Made by a program: the position numbers and the translations under genes. A model generated the notes under the pieces. The model saw nothing but the letters and a program-made list of their open reading frames with translations, did no database searches and was not told the origin of the DNA. From Nitrospira sp. (lineage in GTDB: Bacteria > Nitrospirota > Nitrospiria > Nitrospirales > Nitrospiraceae), in NCBI GenBank assembly GCA_035968315.1, contig JAVYIN010000002.1, positions 1 to 64,000 on the forward strand: a stretch of DNA of 64,000 nt, given 5' to 3'. This document shows, in pieces, positions 16,250 to 27,188 of this stretch (within the stretch, counting starts at the first letter, position 1; each line of letters opens with the position of its first letter).

Positions 16250-17638
16250 ATGACTTCGCCGAACGCTGGCCGCTCACACCCCACAGACGCCCCTCTTGCT
16301 CACGACTCTGGGAGACGGTTTGGGCTGCGCGACGGACTCTTTCAGGCGACCACGCAAGGCGCGGGGGAGCAATACCTCTCGGCCTTCGCACTCTTGCTTC
16401 ACGCCACCCCCGTTCACCTCGGCCTGCTGTCCGCGCTCCCGCAACTCCTCGGCACCTGGGCGCAATTCATCTCCGTGAAGGTGTCTCACTGGTTTCCCTC
16501 CAGAAAGTCGCAGGTCCTCTGGGGCATTCTTGGCCAGTCGCTGGCGTGGATGCCCATTCTGGGTCTCCCTCTCCTGTTCCCACAATGGGGGCCTGAGCTC
16601 CTGGTGGCCGGTGCCGCGCTTTATTTTGGCTGCGCCCACTTCACCACCCCCGCATGGACCGGCCTCATCACGAATCTCCTGCAGGCCAACGAGCGCGGTG
16701 CCTATTTCGCGCGACGGTCACAACTCATGGCCGTTGCCGGCTTCGCCGCGCTCTGCCTCGGCGGAGTGCTCCTGAGCCTCTTTGCCCAACGCCACCAGCA
16801 CTGGATCGGATTTGCCGTGCTCTTCCTGATCGCCGGAGGCGTTCGCAGTCTCTCCGCCCACGCACTCACCACCGTCACAGATTTGCCAATCCAGCCGGAC
16901 GAACCCGCTGATCGGCACTTTATGATCTTTCTCCGGCACGGCACCTCGTCAGACTTCCGGCACTTCCTCATTTATTCCGGACTCATGCACGTTGCCGTGC
17001 TGATATCCGGCCCGTTCTTTGTGATGTACCTGCTCCAGGACTTGCACCTCCCCTATTGGGAATATGGCACCTGGCTGGCCGCGGCGATCGTCGGACAATT
17101 CATCACGCTCCCGGGCTGGGGCCGGTTCAGCGACCGGTTCGGCAACAAAGCGCTGCTCACGTTCACAGGATTCCTCGTGTCCTTTCTCCCGATGCTCTAC
17201 CTCGTCAGTTCAACCTGGCTGTTTCTCGTGACGTTGAACTTTTTCGGAGGGGTCGTGTGGGCAGGGCTGTCGCTCGGTTTGAGCAACTATGTCTTCGACG
17301 CCGTGCGTCCCGAGGATCGGGCCAAAGGCGTCGCGGTTTCCAGTACGGTCAATGCGATCGGATGGGCCATCGGAACACTGACCGGCAGCTGGTTGATCAG
17401 CACCGTCCCGGGCAGCATTGAATTCGGAGCACTGGGCCTGCACCCTGCCTCCAATCTCCCCTTTATCTTTTTTATATCCGGCGTGCTTCGGCTCTTGATC
17501 TCAAGCGCACTTCTTCGCACCTTCCGGGAACCCCGCCAAGTCGAACACCAATCACCCTCGCGGCTCTTCTGGGAGCTCCCGCTGCTCAACTCCGTCCGTC
17601 GTTGGGCGCTCCAACGGCCACATGGATCCAGCCGCTAG
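16250..17638 (+). CDS. MFS transporter
   Basis: A 462-residue multi-pass protein with about 12 hydrophobic segments and a central loop (residues about 205-225) of the major facilitator superfamily. The segment GWGRFSDRFGNKALL in the second half matches the conserved MFS loop motif (G-R-x-x-D-R-x-G). The N-terminal 30 residues are polar. The substrate cannot be assigned. The ribosome site is weak. The stop overlaps the stop of the convergent small lipoprotein gene within a shared CTAG. Confidence 0.85.
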   Translation: MTSPNAGRSHPTDAPLAHDSGRRFGLRDGLFQATTQGAGEQYLSAFALLLHATPVHLGLLSALPQLLGTWAQFISVKVSHWFPSRKSQVLWGILGQSLAWMPILGLPLLFPQWGPELLVAGAALYFGCAHFTTPAWTGLITNLLQANERGAYFARRSQLMAVAGFAALCLGGVLLSLFAQRHQHWIGFAVLFLIAGGVRSLSAHALTTVTDLPIQPDEPADRHFMIFLRHGTSSDFRHFLIYSGLMHVAVLISGPFFVMYLLQDLHLPYWEYGTWLAAAIVGQFITLPGWGRFSDRFGNKALLTFTGFLVSFLPMLYLVSSTWLFLVTLNFFGGVVWAGLSLGLSNYVFDAVRPEDRAKGVAVSSTVNAIGWAIGTLTGSWLISTVPGSIEFGALGLHPASNLPFIFFISGVLRLLISSALLRTFREPRQVEHQSPSRLFWELPLLNSVRRWALQRPHGSSR

Positions 17639-17853
17639 CGGGGCATAGTCGAACCGGAGGACCGCCCTTGCTCCTCCTGTTTCAGCTTTTCGAACGTGGT
17701 ATCGGCATGCCCGCGCACCTGCTCGGGCGTGACCGTGACCGCAGGCTTGGACGGCTCACTAGCACAGCCGCTCATCCCCGCCGCGAACAACGCCGCCCCA
17801 CTCATCACGACAACCGATAATCTCCCTGCCACATCCTGAATTCGACGCCTCAT
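17635..17853 (-). CDS. Small lipoprotein
   Basis: A 72-residue lipoprotein. A long basic N-region (MRRRIQDVAGR), a hydrophobic core and the lipobox ending MSGC are followed by a 40-residue charged tail (TVTPEQVRGHADTTFEKLKQ). The ATG at 17851-17853 has GAGGGG upstream. A GTG two codons earlier is the alternative. It overlaps the convergent MFS gene by 4 bases at the stops. The function is unknown. Confidence 0.7.
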   Translation of the reverse strand: MRRRIQDVAGRLSVVVMSGAALFAAGMSGCASEPSKPAVTVTPEQVRGHADTTFEKLKQEEQGRSSGSTMPR

Positions 17854-18027
17854 GTCCACCCCTCTTCATACAACACGGCTACCCGCCCCCGCCGTTCTGG
17901 AACGCCGATTCCTCGGCCACATGATACGCCCCAAGATCGATGAATACCATGCCGCCATTTCATTGACTCAACCCTGAGAGCGGGGTATTCTCCTCTCACG
18001 TGCCGAGGCTCTTCCATTGAGGTGACC

Positions 18028-18474
18028 ATGTCCTTACGCGACCGACTGACTGAAGATCTGAAGGTGGCCATGAAGGCCAGAGATCAACTGCGGATGGACG
18101 TGATCCGCATGATCAAGGCGGCCATCCTGAATAAAGAAGTCGAACTGAAGAAGGATCTGGACGATGCGGACATGAGCAAGATCATGACGACGCTCATCAA
18201 ACAACGCCGGGAATCCGTCGAACAGTTTGAGAAGGCCCAGCGCGCGGAGCTGGCCGCCAAGGAGCGCCAGGAAATTACCATCATCGAAGCCTATCTGCCT
18301 CAAGCCCTCTCGCCCCAACAACTGGCCGGCATCGTCGAGAGTGTCATCGCTGAATCGGGCGCCCGCTCGTTGAAAGAGATGGGCGCCGTGATGAAAGCGG
18401 TCATGGCCCGCCTGGCAGGACAACCCGCCGACGGAAAACAGATCAGCGATCTCGTGCGCGCCAAGCTGCAATAG
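18028..18474 (+). CDS. YqeY/GatB-like domain protein
   Basis: A 148-residue protein of the YqeY family, which is related to the tRNA-binding tail of GatB. Hallmarks are the start SLRDRLTEDLKVAMKARDQ, the repeated helical pattern, and the C-terminal MGAVMKAVMARLAGQPADGK. It may act in tRNA-dependent amidation or an unknown RNA-related role. The ATG at 18028 has GAGG 5 bases upstream. A GTG at 18022 is in frame but less likely. It is followed after 79 bases by the signalling gene block. Confidence 0.88.
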   Translation: MSLRDRLTEDLKVAMKARDQLRMDVIRMIKAAILNKEVELKKDLDDADMSKIMTTLIKQRRESVEQFEKAQRAELAAKERQEITIIEAYLPQALSPQQLAGIVESVIAESGARSLKEMGAVMKAVMARLAGQPADGKQISDLVRAKLQ

Positions 18475-18553
18475 GGCGCGATACGGGCACCGCACAGGCA
18501 GGGAGTTGCGCCGCGGCTTCAGTTTTCACGGGAGCAGCCGTTAAGAGTGTGAT

Positions 18554-19192
18554 ATGGCCATCCTGATCGTCGACGACTCCCCAGACCAACACCTCCTGCT
18601 TCGGTCGCTGCTGGCCAAAGCCGGCTACACCGACGTGCTGGCCGCCGACTCCGCTCAGGCCGCCTTCAACCAGCTCAACCTGACGGGATCGGAACCGCCC
18701 CGGCATATCGACCTCATCCTCATGGATCTCTTGATGCCGGATCTCGACGGCGTGTCGGCCTGCCGGCAAGTGAAGCAGGCCGAACACCTGCGCGACATCC
18801 CCATCATCATGGTCACGGCCAATAACGATCTCGGGAATCTCAAAGAGGCGTTCGCCGCCGGCGCGATGGATTACATCAATAAACCCGTGAAAAGCGTGGA
18901 ACTGCTCGCTCGGGTTTCCTCCGCACTGGCGCTCAAACAGGAAATGGATTGCCGCAAAGAACGGGAGCGCGAACTCCGCCGCAGCAACGACGAGCTCCAG
19001 CGCGCGCTGAAAGAAGTGAAGGTCCTTCGCGGGCTGATCCCGATCTGCGCCTCGTGCAAGAAAATCCGCAACGACGGCGGCTTTTGGCAGCAGCTTGAAG
19101 AATATTTGAGCGATCATTCCGAGGCCGAATTCAGCCACGGCCTCTGCCAGCCCTGCATCAAGAAGCTTTATCCTGGTGTTTACCCAGACTAG
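18554..19192 (+). CDS. Response regulator with C-terminal CxxC module
   Basis: A 212-residue two-part protein. Residues 1-125 are a receiver domain (MAILIVDDS, phospho-acceptor Asp in [13 protein letters not shown], Lys in INKPVKS). A coiled-coil linker ([21 protein letters not shown]) leads to a short cysteine module, [18 protein letters not shown] ... GLCQPC, with two CxxC pairs. This module is frequent at the ends of bacterial REC proteins and may bind metal. No DNA-binding domain is present. It heads a four-gene signalling block and is a close paralogue of the proteins at 19237 and 25098. Confidence 0.88.
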   Translation: MAILIVDDSPDQHLLLRSLLAKAGYTDVLAADSAQAAFNQLNLTGSEPPRHIDLILMDLLMPDLDGVSACRQVKQAEHLRDIPIIMVTANNDLGNLKEAFAAGAMDYINKPVKSVELLARVSSALALKQEMDCRKERERELRRSNDELQRALKEVKVLRGLIPICASCKKIRNDGGFWQQLEEYLSDHSEAEFSHGLCQPCIKKLYPGVYPD

Positions 19193-19236
19193 CTGGTACG
19201 ATTTCTCCAGCTATTCACCCAGAGTATCTCCCCTTC

Positions 19237-20241
19237 ATGGGCATTCTGATTGTCGACGACTCAGCAGACGAACGAACGCTGCTCCAATCGATCCTCTCCA
19301 CGGCAGGATACGAGCAGATCTTTGTGGCTGACTCTGCGGCCCACGCCTTCAAGTTGATCGGCCTCAACGACGCCACCCAGACCGCCACGCGCGTGGATCT
19401 GATTCTGATGGATATTTCGATGCCGGACATGACCGGCATCGAAGCCTGCCGCCACATCAAAGCCAGCGACCGGTTCCGCGATACCCCCATCATTATGGTC
19501 ACGGGCAAGACCGACCCCGTCGAACTCCAGCTGGCTTTTGCCGCCGGAGCCATGGACTATGTCGCCAAGCCCATCAACAAGATCGAATTGCTCACCCGGG
19601 TCCGGTCCGTCCTCCGGCTTGTCCACGAGATCGACCGCCGGCGCGCGCGGGAACAGGAACTGCTGGAGGTCATGCGCCAGTTGCAGGAAGCCAATCAAAT
19701 GCTGTTGCGGCTCTCCTGCCTCGACGGACTCACCGGCATCACCAACCGCCGCCAGTTCGACGACTTTCTCGACCAAGAATGGCGGCGGGCGGCGCGTGAC
19801 TCGACCCCGGTTTCGCTTATCATATTCGACATCGACCGGTTTAAAACCTATAACGACGCCAAAGGCCATACCGCCGGGGACGAATGCCTCAAGCACGTCG
19901 CCACCGCCATCTCCGGCGCCGTCAATCGTCCGGGCGATCTGGTCGCACGCTACGGCGGTGACGAATTTGTCATTGTCCTGCCGGGGACCGGCCTTGAGGG
20001 TGCCGCGCAAGTCGCCGAAAGCCTTCGCCACCGGGTCGAATCGCTGGAAATCACCCATGCCGACGGCACACGGGTGACCATCAGTGTCGGCTATGCCACC
20101 ATGATCCCGACCCGGCACGCCTCACCGACGGATTTGATTAAAGCGGCCGATCAGGCGCTCTATCAAGCCAAGCAAGAGGGACGCAACCGGGCCAAACCAG
20201 GCGGCCTGCTGTCCCTCGCGCAAGAGACGCACGACCAGTAG
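19237..20241 (+). CDS. REC-GGDEF response regulator, diguanylate cyclase
   Basis: A 334-residue protein. A receiver domain (residues 1-125, acceptor Asp in [13 protein letters not shown]) and a coiled-coil linker are followed by a GGDEF domain with an intact active site ([13 protein letters not shown]). An allosteric I-site RPGD lies five residues before the GGDEF motif. It should make cyclic di-GMP when phosphorylated and be inhibited by its product. It is flanked by a REC-CxxC protein and a hybrid kinase, so it is a likely output of the phosphorelay encoded here. Confidence 0.93.
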   Translation: MGILIVDDSADERTLLQSILSTAGYEQIFVADSAAHAFKLIGLNDATQTATRVDLILMDISMPDMTGIEACRHIKASDRFRDTPIIMVTGKTDPVELQLAFAAGAMDYVAKPINKIELLTRVRSVLRLVHEIDRRRAREQELLEVMRQLQEANQMLLRLSCLDGLTGITNRRQFDDFLDQEWRRAARDSTPVSLIIFDIDRFKTYNDAKGHTAGDECLKHVATAISGAVNRPGDLVARYGGDEFVIVLPGTGLEGAAQVAESLRHRVESLEITHADGTRVTISVGYATMIPTRHASPTDLIKAADQALYQAKQEGRNRAKPGGLLSLAQETHDQ

Positions 20242-20287
20242 GGGAAACGCGCCAGACTCATTCCGGAGTGGAGCCGTACAAATCGAC

Positions 20288-22534
20288 ATGCCACGCCCTC
20301 ACCGCCTCACACGGCCAGCGCCCTCCAGAAAGCTCGCCGCTCCAACAGCGGAACCCGGCGGCTCACGCCCTGCGGAGTACCCCCCAGACCTTCTTGGAAA
20401 TCCCTGGACACTGCTCGATCAATATCAGGACGCGCTGCAAGGACTGGCTCAAAGCGACGCCCTCACCAGCGGAGATTTTCCCCTCGCCTGCCGGGCCATT
20501 ACCGAATCCTGCGGCACTCTGCTCAACGTCGAACGGACCAGCATCTGGCTCTTCGAGCACGACCGCCAGTCAATCACACTGGTGGATCTCTATGACGCCG
20601 CCGCGCGCAGCCATCGCGCGAATATGGCCCTGACCGCCCGCCACTATCCGGCCTACTTCCAAGCCTTGACCACGGAAAAACGAGCCATTGCCGCCTGCGA
20701 TGCCAGACAAGACCCGCGAACCAGAGAGTTTTCAGAAGGCTACCTGGCTCCGCTCAACATCGGCGCGATGCTCGATGCCCCCATCAGGCAAAAAGGACAG
20801 GTCGTGGGCATTTTGTGCGCCGAACATGTGGGCGGTCCCCGTCGGTGGACGCTGTACGAAGAACATCTCGTCAGCTCCATGGCCACGATGACCACACTGG
20901 CGCTGGAAACCGCGGAACGCCGCACAGTCGAGCAGGCCCTCCGCATCGCCAAAAACGCCGCCGAGGTGGCCAATCAAGCCAAAAGTGAATTCCTGGCGAG
21001 CATGAGCCACGAAATCCGCACCCCGATGAACGCGATCATCGGCATGGCCGATCTGCTCTGGGAAACCCAGCTGACGCCGGAGCAGCGTAAATATCTACGC
21101 ATTTTCCGCCGGGCCGGCGGCAACCTCCTGAATCTGATCAACGATATTCTGGATCTGTCGAAAGTCGAATCCGGCCATTTGGAACTGGAATCCATCGACT
21201 TCGATCTCAACGAAGTACTCGATCGGGCCATCGAAATCCTCGCCATGCGCGCAAGTGAAAAGGGCGTGGAACTCGCGTGCCATCTCGCGCCGGACGTCCC
21301 CTGCGCGCTCATCGGCGACCCCCACCGGTTGACGCAGATTCTGATCAACCTGATCGGGAACGCCTTGAAATTTACCGACACAGGCTCGGTCACCGTCAGC
21401 ATCATCAACGCTCCGGAATCCTCGGTGCCCGGCACCCTCCAGTTTGCCGTCCGAGACACCGGCATCGGAATCCCCGCCGACAAATTGACCGCAATTTTTG
21501 ACAGTTTCACGCAAGCCCACAGCTCGACCGCCAGGCACTATGGCGGCACCGGCCTGGGCCTGGCCATCTCCCGGCATCTGGCTGAACGGATGAAGGGCCG
21601 CATCTGGGGAGAAAGCACCGTAGGCGTCGGCAGCACGTTTTACTGCACCCTGGCATTCCAGATACAGTCGCACCCCTCGACCGATCCCCCCGCGCCCACC
21701 ATCAACCTGTCCGGCGTGCGCACGCTGGTGGTGGATGACCACCCCACCAACCGCTTGATCCTTCGCGAAACCCTCGCAGCCTGGGGCGCACACGTCGCCG
21801 AAGCAGCGGATGGTCCCACTGGCCTGGCGGAACTGCGCCGCGCCACCGAAGCCGGCGCACCCTACGAGCTACTGTTGCTGGATTGCCGGATGCCCGGCAT
21901 GAATGGATTCGCCGTCGCCGAAGCCGTGAACAATTCCCCCATGCGAACAGGGCTCACAGTCATCATGCTGACATCGGACCATTGGGCGGACGATATTGCG
22001 CGCACCTACGAGCTGGGGCTGGGGGGCTATTTGGTCAAGCCGCTCCGGCGTTCGGATCTCTTTCAAACCATCGGCATCGCACTGGGGCGCACGAAAGGCA
22101 CCGTTCAGGCCCCCGCCGAGAGCAGCGACACACCGCCAACGACCTCCACTGGTTCGCTCCGCATCCTGCTCGTGGAAGACTCACCCGACAATCAATTGCT
22201 GATTCGTTCCTATCTCAAACAGACCTCCCATCGGCTGGAGATCGCCGATAACGGAGCCATCGGCGTCGATAAATTCAAGCAGGGCCACTACGACATCCTC
22301 CTCATGGACATGCAGATGCCGGTCATGGACGGCCTGACCGCGACCAAAGCCATTCGCCGATGGGAGCGCGAGCAGGACCTCCCCAAGACCCCCATCATCG
22401 CGCTGACCGCCCTGGCGCTGAAAGAAGAAGCCGCGAAGATCTTCGAGGCCGGATGCAATACGCACATTACCAAACCGGTCAAGAAACAGACCCTCATCGA
22501 GGTCCTCCACGCATGCAAGGGGCAGCGAACATGA
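20288..22534 (+). CDS. GAF-domain hybrid sensor histidine kinase with two receivers
   Basis: A 748-residue soluble hybrid kinase. Residues about 50-210 are a GAF domain, and a short coil precedes the HisKA domain ([18 protein letters not shown], phospho-His). The ATPase domain has N, G1 and G2 boxes ([28 protein letters not shown]). Two receiver domains follow (Asp in [13 protein letters not shown] and in [12 protein letters not shown]). There is no membrane segment, so the signal is probably cytoplasmic. Its stop overlaps the Hpt gene by ATGA, which makes a four-step relay (His-Asp-Hpt-Asp) with the neighbouring REC proteins likely. Confidence 0.93.
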   Translation: MPRPHRLTRPAPSRKLAAPTAEPGGSRPAEYPPDLLGNPWTLLDQYQDALQGLAQSDALTSGDFPLACRAITESCGTLLNVERTSIWLFEHDRQSITLVDLYDAAARSHRANMALTARHYPAYFQALTTEKRAIAACDARQDPRTREFSEGYLAPLNIGAMLDAPIRQKGQVVGILCAEHVGGPRRWTLYEEHLVSSMATMTTLALETAERRTVEQALRIAKNAAEVANQAKSEFLASMSHEIRTPMNAIIGMADLLWETQLTPEQRKYLRIFRRAGGNLLNLINDILDLSKVESGHLELESIDFDLNEVLDRAIEILAMRASEKGVELACHLAPDVPCALIGDPHRLTQILINLIGNALKFTDTGSVTVSIINAPESSVPGTLQFAVRDTGIGIPADKLTAIFDSFTQAHSSTARHYGGTGLGLAISRHLAERMKGRIWGESTVGVGSTFYCTLAFQIQSHPSTDPPAPTINLSGVRTLVVDDHPTNRLILRETLAAWGAHVAEAADGPTGLAELRRATEAGAPYELLLLDCRMPGMNGFAVAEAVNNSPMRTGLTVIMLTSDHWADDIARTYELGLGGYLVKPLRRSDLFQTIGIALGRTKGTVQAPAESSDTPPTTSTGSLRILLVEDSPDNQLLIRSYLKQTSHRLEIADNGAIGVDKFKQGHYDILLMDMQMPVMDGLTATKAIRRWEREQDLPKTPIIALTALALKEEAAKIFEAGCNTHITKPVKKQTLIEVLHACKGQRT

Positions 22535-22860
22535 CACACCCGAACCCAGACCCGGCATCGCATGAACCCATCACGGTCCATATCGATCCCGACCTCGAAG
22601 ATATCGTGCCTACGTTTCTCGCCAATCGCCGGAAAGACCTGCACACGATCCGCACCGCCATCGCTGAAAAAGACTTCGAAGTCATCGGCATCCTCGGCCA
22701 TCGCATGAAGGGAGACGGCGGCGGATACGGGTTTAGCGCCATCAGCGAAATTGGCGGCGCCATGGAAATGGCCGCCGGCCGGCGGGACCAGCCGGCTATT
22801 GAGCGCTCGCTCGCACAGCTGAATGACTTCTTAGCCCGCGTCACCGTCGTGTACCGGTAG
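22531..22860 (+). CDS. Hpt phosphotransfer protein
   Basis: A 109-residue histidine phosphotransfer protein. The phosphorylated histidine is in [13 protein letters not shown] near residue 57, matching the H-x-x-K-G-x-x-x-x-x-G consensus. The start ATG overlaps the hybrid kinase stop (22531-22534), which indicates translational coupling. It should carry phosphate from the kinase receivers to the response regulators at 18554, 19237 or 25098. Confidence 0.88.
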   Translation: MTHPNPDPASHEPITVHIDPDLEDIVPTFLANRRKDLHTIRTAIAEKDFEVIGILGHRMKGDGGGYGFSAISEIGGAMEMAAGRRDQPAIERSLAQLNDFLARVTVVYR

Positions 22861-22941
22861 CGCCGCACCCGGGATACGGGCACCCCAGCGATTTACAGAC
22901 CATTTTGTTTTATTAGTGGAGACTCGAGGAAGAAAGAAGGT

Positions 22942-23017
22942 TGGTGGAGGGCACGGGAGTTGAACCCGCGACCCCTACGTTGCGAACGTAGTGCTCTCCC
23001 AACTGAGCTAGCCCCCC
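22942..23017 (-). tRNA. tRNA-Ala (anticodon CGC)
   Basis: A 76-nt cloverleaf on the minus strand. The acceptor GGGGGGC pairs with GCCCTCC (one G-U), followed by discriminator A and encoded CCA. The anticodon stem CTACG/CGTAG encloses TTCGCAA, giving anticodon CGC, which reads GCG. The D-arm GCTC/GAGC and T-arm GGTTCAACTCC are normal. Confidence 0.95.
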
Positions 23018-23215
23018 ACCCTGGGAACGGGACCTGCGAGCCGGACACTCCGCAGGGTTCGCTGCGCATGATCACGCAGACTGCATACTGCGGAAAAGAG
23101 AACGGGGAGGAAGTAGGCTCGCAGCCCCGAGAGGTCGTATTATACACAAGCGCGTCGCGAGTCTCTAGCAGGATAGTGAAAAAAGCCGCTCGCCTCCCGC
23201 CGGTCTTGACGAGCG

Positions 23216-23890
23216 CTACGACGGACTAATGACCGCCTCACCGGCCGGCTTCCCCCGATCGATGAAGACCCGCCGCCCCTCAACCCGCAGGCGCCCCTCG
23301 GCAAACAATTGAACCGCGCGCGGATAGATCTTGTGCTCCTGCTCAAGAATCCGCGCCGCCAGGGACTCCGGCGTATCCTGATCCAGAATCGGCACGGCGG
23401 CCTGCACGATAATCGGCCCTTCGTCCACACCCTCCGTCACAAAATGCACCGTGCATCCCGCCAGCTTGCACCCCCACTCGATGGCTTTCTTTTGGACATC
23501 CAACCCGGGGAACGACGGCAGCAGCGACGGATGGATATTCATCATCCGATTCGCATAGGCGTTGACCAACAGGCCCGTCACAATCTTCATATATCCGGCC
23601 AGCAGCACCAGCTCCACATCGAGTTCCTGCAATAGGGCTAACAGCGCCCGATCGTACTGTTCCCGGCTATCCGGCTGGCCCGCAAACGGCTTGGGATCGA
23701 CAAACATCGCGTTCAGGCCATGAGTTCGCGCCCGTTCCAGCGCCACGGCGTCTTTTTTATTGCTGATCACGGCCACGATCGTAGCCTGCACCTGCCGGGC
23801 TTCGATTGCGTCGATCATGGCTTGGAGATTGGATCCGCGCCCAGAGGCCAGCACGGCGACCCTGAGCGGCACCGTTCGGCTAGCCGACAT
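23216..23890 (-). CDS. purN: Phosphoribosylglycinamide formyltransferase PurN
   Basis: About 224 residues. It transfers formyl from 10-formyl-THF to GAR in purine synthesis. Motifs are [15 protein letters not shown] near the start, the catalytic Asn-His-Asp set ([25 protein letters not shown]), and GYMKI. The frame is open further upstream, but the ATG at 23888-23890 overlaps the purM stop by about 11 bases and gives a normal N-terminus. purM-purN are therefore probably coupled. Confidence 0.93.
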   Translation of the reverse strand: MSASRTVPLRVAVLASGRGSNLQAMIDAIEARQVQATIVAVISNKKDAVALERARTHGLNAMFVDPKPFAGQPDSREQYDRALLALLQELDVELVLLAGYMKIVTGLLVNAYANRMMNIHPSLLPSFPGLDVQKKAIEWGCKLAGCTVHFVTEGVDEGPIIVQAAVPILDQDTPESLAARILEQEHKIYPRAVQLFAEGRLRVEGRRVFIDRGKPAGEAVISPS

Positions 23891-24917
23891 ACTCCACCTG
23901 CGGGTCGTTGTCCTTGGCCGCCACCATCTCGCCGATGAGGTAGGCACGATCGCCCAGCGCCTGCGCCCGGGCCATCACCGCCTCGGCGGATGCAGCAGGC
24001 ACCACGAGGATCAAGCCGATCCCCATGTTGAACACGCGGTACATTTCCTCACGGTCCACCGAACCGAGCCGGCTGATCAGCGAGCAAATCGGCGGGACGG
24101 TCCAGCGGTCACGGTGAATGCGCGCCCGCACCCCGGCTGGAAACACCCGCGGGAGATTCTCCGTAATGCCGCCGCCGGTGATATGCGCGATGCCCTTGAT
24201 GGGCTGCTCCTGAATGAGCGTGAGAATCTGCTTGGCATAAATTCTGGTCGGCACCAGCAGCGCCTCGCCGACGGTGCCCGTCAATTCCGGCATCCGACTG
24301 GAACCGGTCAGCTTCGCCTGATCGAATAACACCCGCCGGGCCAGTGAATAGCCGTTGCTATGCAAACCGGACGAGGCCAGCCCGATAATGACATCGCCGG
24401 GGACAATCGTGCGGCCATCGATGATCTTCGGCCGGTCCACCACGCCCACGGCAAACCCTGCCAGATCGTACTCCCCAGCGGCATACATGGAGGGCATTTC
24501 GGCGGTCTCGCCTCCAATGAGCGCACAACCCGCCTGACGGCATCCCTCGGCAATCCCTTTCACCACATCCTGCGCCTGCGCAATGGAGAGCTTGCCCGTT
24601 GCAAAGTAATCGAGAAAAAACAGCGGCTCGGCGCCGCTCACGGCAATATCGTTCACGCACATCGCCACCAGGTCGATCCCAACGGTGTCGTGGCGATCCA
24701 GCATGAAGGCCACTTTGAGCTTGGTGCCGACGCCGTCGGTCCCGGAGACCAGCACCGGATCCTCGTACTTCTTCGCCTGGAGGCGAAACAGTCCGCCAAA
24801 TCCGCCCAGATCCGTGAGGACTTCCGGGCGAAACGTCGAGCGGACAAGCGGCTTGATGCGATCGACGAATTCGTCTCCCGCATCGATATCGACACCGGCA
24901 TCGCGATAGGTAGTCAT
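23880..24917 (-). CDS. purM: Phosphoribosylformylglycinamidine cyclo-ligase PurM
   Basis: About 345 residues, the AIR synthetase of purine biosynthesis. Motifs are [16 protein letters not shown] at the N-terminus, [13 protein letters not shown] (nucleotide-binding), [20 protein letters not shown], and [13 protein letters not shown]. The frame is open to 24977. I chose the ATG at 24915-24917 because it gives the usual family N-terminus; an ATG at 24929 is nearly as good, and neither has a clear ribosome site. purN overlaps the 3' end. Confidence 0.93.
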   Translation of the reverse strand: MTTYRDAGVDIDAGDEFVDRIKPLVRSTFRPEVLTDLGGFGGLFRLQAKKYEDPVLVSGTDGVGTKLKVAFMLDRHDTVGIDLVAMCVNDIAVSGAEPLFFLDYFATGKLSIAQAQDVVKGIAEGCRQAGCALIGGETAEMPSMYAAGEYDLAGFAVGVVDRPKIIDGRTIVPGDVIIGLASSGLHSNGYSLARRVLFDQAKLTGSSRMPELTGTVGEALLVPTRIYAKQILTLIQEQPIKGIAHITGGGITENLPRVFPAGVRARIHRDRWTVPPICSLISRLGSVDREEMYRVFNMGIGLILVVPAASAEAVMARAQALGDRAYLIGEMVAAKDNDPQVEYVG

Positions 24918-25097
24918 AGGAGGGCGCATCTTAACGGAGCCGCCGCTGGGGGTCAACGCACCAATTACGGCCTCCATGCCTGGCCCACGGCCTCACCAAT
25001 CATGAATTATATTGGCCGTTATCATCCCGTACCCTATACTGAATACCGGACTCAGGGTATTTCCCGATCACTCACAGAGTTATTTGCGAGCATCTCG

Positions 25098-25715
25098 ATG
25101 GCTATTCTGATCGTTGACGACTCTCCCGACGCGCGCCTGCTTTTACACCAGCTGCTAAAAAGCGCGGGCTATCGAGATCTGCACTCCGCCGCCTCGGCCA
25201 GCGATGCCTTTGCCTACCTGGACCTCGATCACGCCGGTGCCGCCGCGGCAAACGTGGACTTGATTTTGATGGATATTAAAATGCCGGAGATCGACGGGGT
25301 CGAAGCCTGCCGGCGGCTCAAATCCGTCGAAGCCTTCGAGCCCATTCCAATCATCATGGTGACAGCCCGCGATCAGAAGGACTACCTGCAAGCGGCCTTC
25401 GATGCCGGCGCGAACGACTTTATCCGGAAACCCGTGGAACAGTTCGAACTGCTCGCCCGCGTGAAGTCCGCCTTGCGGCTGAAGCAGGAAACCCAAACCC
25501 GCAAGAATTGGGAACAGGAATTAACCAAGACCATCGCCGAACTCGATCAGACGTTGCATGCGATGGAAACCTTGCAGCGGCTGATCCCTGTCTGCCCATC
25601 CTGCAAGAGCCTGTCGCCGGACCAGATATCGAACCACGCGCTAAAAGCCTATATCGAATCCCACCCGCAGGCGACCTTCCATGACCGTGTCTGCGTAGGC
25701 TGCGCCAAGCCATAA
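25098..25715 (+). CDS. Response regulator with C-terminal CxxC module (paralogue)
   Basis: A 205-residue protein built like the one at 18554: a receiver ([16 protein letters not shown], Asp in LILMDIKMPEIDG, Lys in RKPVEQF), a coiled-coil linker, and a cysteine tail (LIPVCPSCKSL ... VCVGCAKP). The ATG at 25098 is the natural start; the longer upstream open frame is antisense to purM. It lies alone between purM and the NtrX-like gene, and ends 15 bases from the stop of that convergent gene. It may receive phosphate from the Hpt protein at 22531. Confidence 0.88.
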   Translation: MAILIVDDSPDARLLLHQLLKSAGYRDLHSAASASDAFAYLDLDHAGAAAANVDLILMDIKMPEIDGVEACRRLKSVEAFEPIPIIMVTARDQKDYLQAAFDAGANDFIRKPVEQFELLARVKSALRLKQETQTRKNWEQELTKTIAELDQTLHAMETLQRLIPVCPSCKSLSPDQISNHALKAYIESHPQATFHDRVCVGCAKP

Positions 25716-25730
25716 CCGGCTCCCCTTCGG

Positions 25731-27125
25731 CTAATTGTCAGGCCGCATTTCCACTTCCAGCAGTTTGATCTTTCGATGGAGATGGCTCCGCTCGATCTGC
25801 AGATCCTCGGCGGTCCGTGAAATGTTCCAATGATGTTCGCGAAGCTTGCGCCCGATATAATCTTTTTCAAAGGCATTGCGCGCATCCCGCAAGGAATCGT
25901 ACGACTTGGTCAATAAGGGGCTCGCGGCCTGATGTCCCGCCGGCGCACTCTGGCTTCCGGCGCGCCCCTGCAGGGACATCGCGGCCTGGGGGGCGTCGAT
26001 CACCGGCCCCGGCACCATGATCATCAGCCGTTCGATGAGATTCCGCAGCTCGCGGATATTCCCTGGCCACTCGTACTGTTGAAACACAGCCATGGCCTCG
26101 GGGGAGACTTCCTTGATGCGCAATCCCTGCTCCTCGGCATGGATCTTCATGAAATGGCGCACCAGCGCGGGAATATCCTCACGCCGTTCCCGCAACGGCG
26201 GCACGATGATCGGCACCACGTTGAGCCGATAAAATAGATCTTCACGGAACTGCCCCTTGGCGATTTCCTTTTCAAGGTCTTTATTCGACGCCGCGAGCAC
26301 GCGGACGTCCACCTTCATCAGCTTAGCGCCCCCCACCCGGGTAAACTGCTGTTCCTGCAAGGCGCGCAGCACCTTCGCCTGCGTGCTCAAGCTCATGTCC
26401 CCGATCTCATCCAGAAACAGCGTGCCGCCGTCGGCCTGCTCGAACTGGCCCCGTTTCATGGACGTCGCGCCGGTAAACGACCCCTTTTCGTGCCCGAACA
26501 GCTCGCTCTCGATCAGCGTCTCCGGAATGGCCGCGCAATTGACCGCAATGAACGGATGCTCCGCCCGCACGCTATGCGCATGGATTGCCCGCGCCACGAG
26601 CTCCTTGCCCGTGCCGTTTTCGCCCCCGATCAGCACACGGCTATTGGTGGGACCGGCGGTTTCAATCAACTGCCGCAATTGCTGCATGACCGGCGACTGG
26701 CCGACGAGCTCGAACTTCCGCTGCACTTTCGTCTTGAGCGTGCGATTCTCCTCTTCCAACCGGTATTGGTCCAGCGCGTGCTTCACCCGCAGCGTGACAT
26801 TCTCCAGCGACAGCGGTTTTTCGATGTAATCATAGGCCCCGAGTTTAATCGCCTTCACCGCCGTCTCGATCGACCCATGCCCGGACATCATCATGACCTG
26901 GGCGGTCGGCACGAACGCCTTGACCCGCTTGAGCGTCTCCAGGCCATCCAATTCCGGCATCCAGATATCCAGAATCATGAGATCCGGCGGATCCGTCGTA
27001 TAAATCTTGAGCGCCTCCGTCCCGCTGGCCGCCACCGCCACCTCGTACCCTTCGTCTTCGAGAATGCTGCGCAGCGAGGTCCGAATCGCCTCCTCGTCAT
27101 CCACGATTAAAATCGATGCTGACAT
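25731..27125 (-). CDS. NtrC/NtrX-type sigma54-dependent response regulator
   Basis: A 464-residue protein with three domains. The receiver is residues 1-120 (LIVDDEEAIR, Asp in LMILDIWMPELDG). The AAA+ sigma54-activation domain has Walker A GENGTGKE, and the sigma54-contact loop reads GSFTGAT in place of GAFTGA. Walker B is GGTLFLDEIGDM, followed by R-fingers. The C-terminal Fis-type helix-turn-helix reads RTAEDLQIERSHLHRKIK. A ribosome site GGGGAGAGT precedes the ATG. It pairs with the NtrY-like kinase just upstream. Promoters in this window using sigma54 were not identified. Confidence 0.93.
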   Translation of the reverse strand: MSASILIVDDEEAIRTSLRSILEDEGYEVAVAASGTEALKIYTTDPPDLMILDIWMPELDGLETLKRVKAFVPTAQVMMMSGHGSIETAVKAIKLGAYDYIEKPLSLENVTLRVKHALDQYRLEEENRTLKTKVQRKFELVGQSPVMQQLRQLIETAGPTNSRVLIGGENGTGKELVARAIHAHSVRAEHPFIAVNCAAIPETLIESELFGHEKGSFTGATSMKRGQFEQADGGTLFLDEIGDMSLSTQAKVLRALQEQQFTRVGGAKLMKVDVRVLAASNKDLEKEIAKGQFREDLFYRLNVVPIIVPPLRERREDIPALVRHFMKIHAEEQGLRIKEVSPEAMAVFQQYEWPGNIRELRNLIERLMIMVPGPVIDAPQAAMSLQGRAGSQSAPAGHQAASPLLTKSYDSLRDARNAFEKDYIGRKLREHHWNISRTAEDLQIERSHLHRKIKLLEVEMRPDN

Positions 27126-27188
27126 ACTCTCCCCCGTGAAACGTAAAACAATACCGACTAGACCATCGTGTACTCAATCAACAGCCGC

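Noticed and set aside
24360-25097. Long open frame upstream of and in frame with the response regulator at 25098
   Set aside because: It is antisense to purM and has no ribosome site. The regulator begins with the normal REC motif at 25098.
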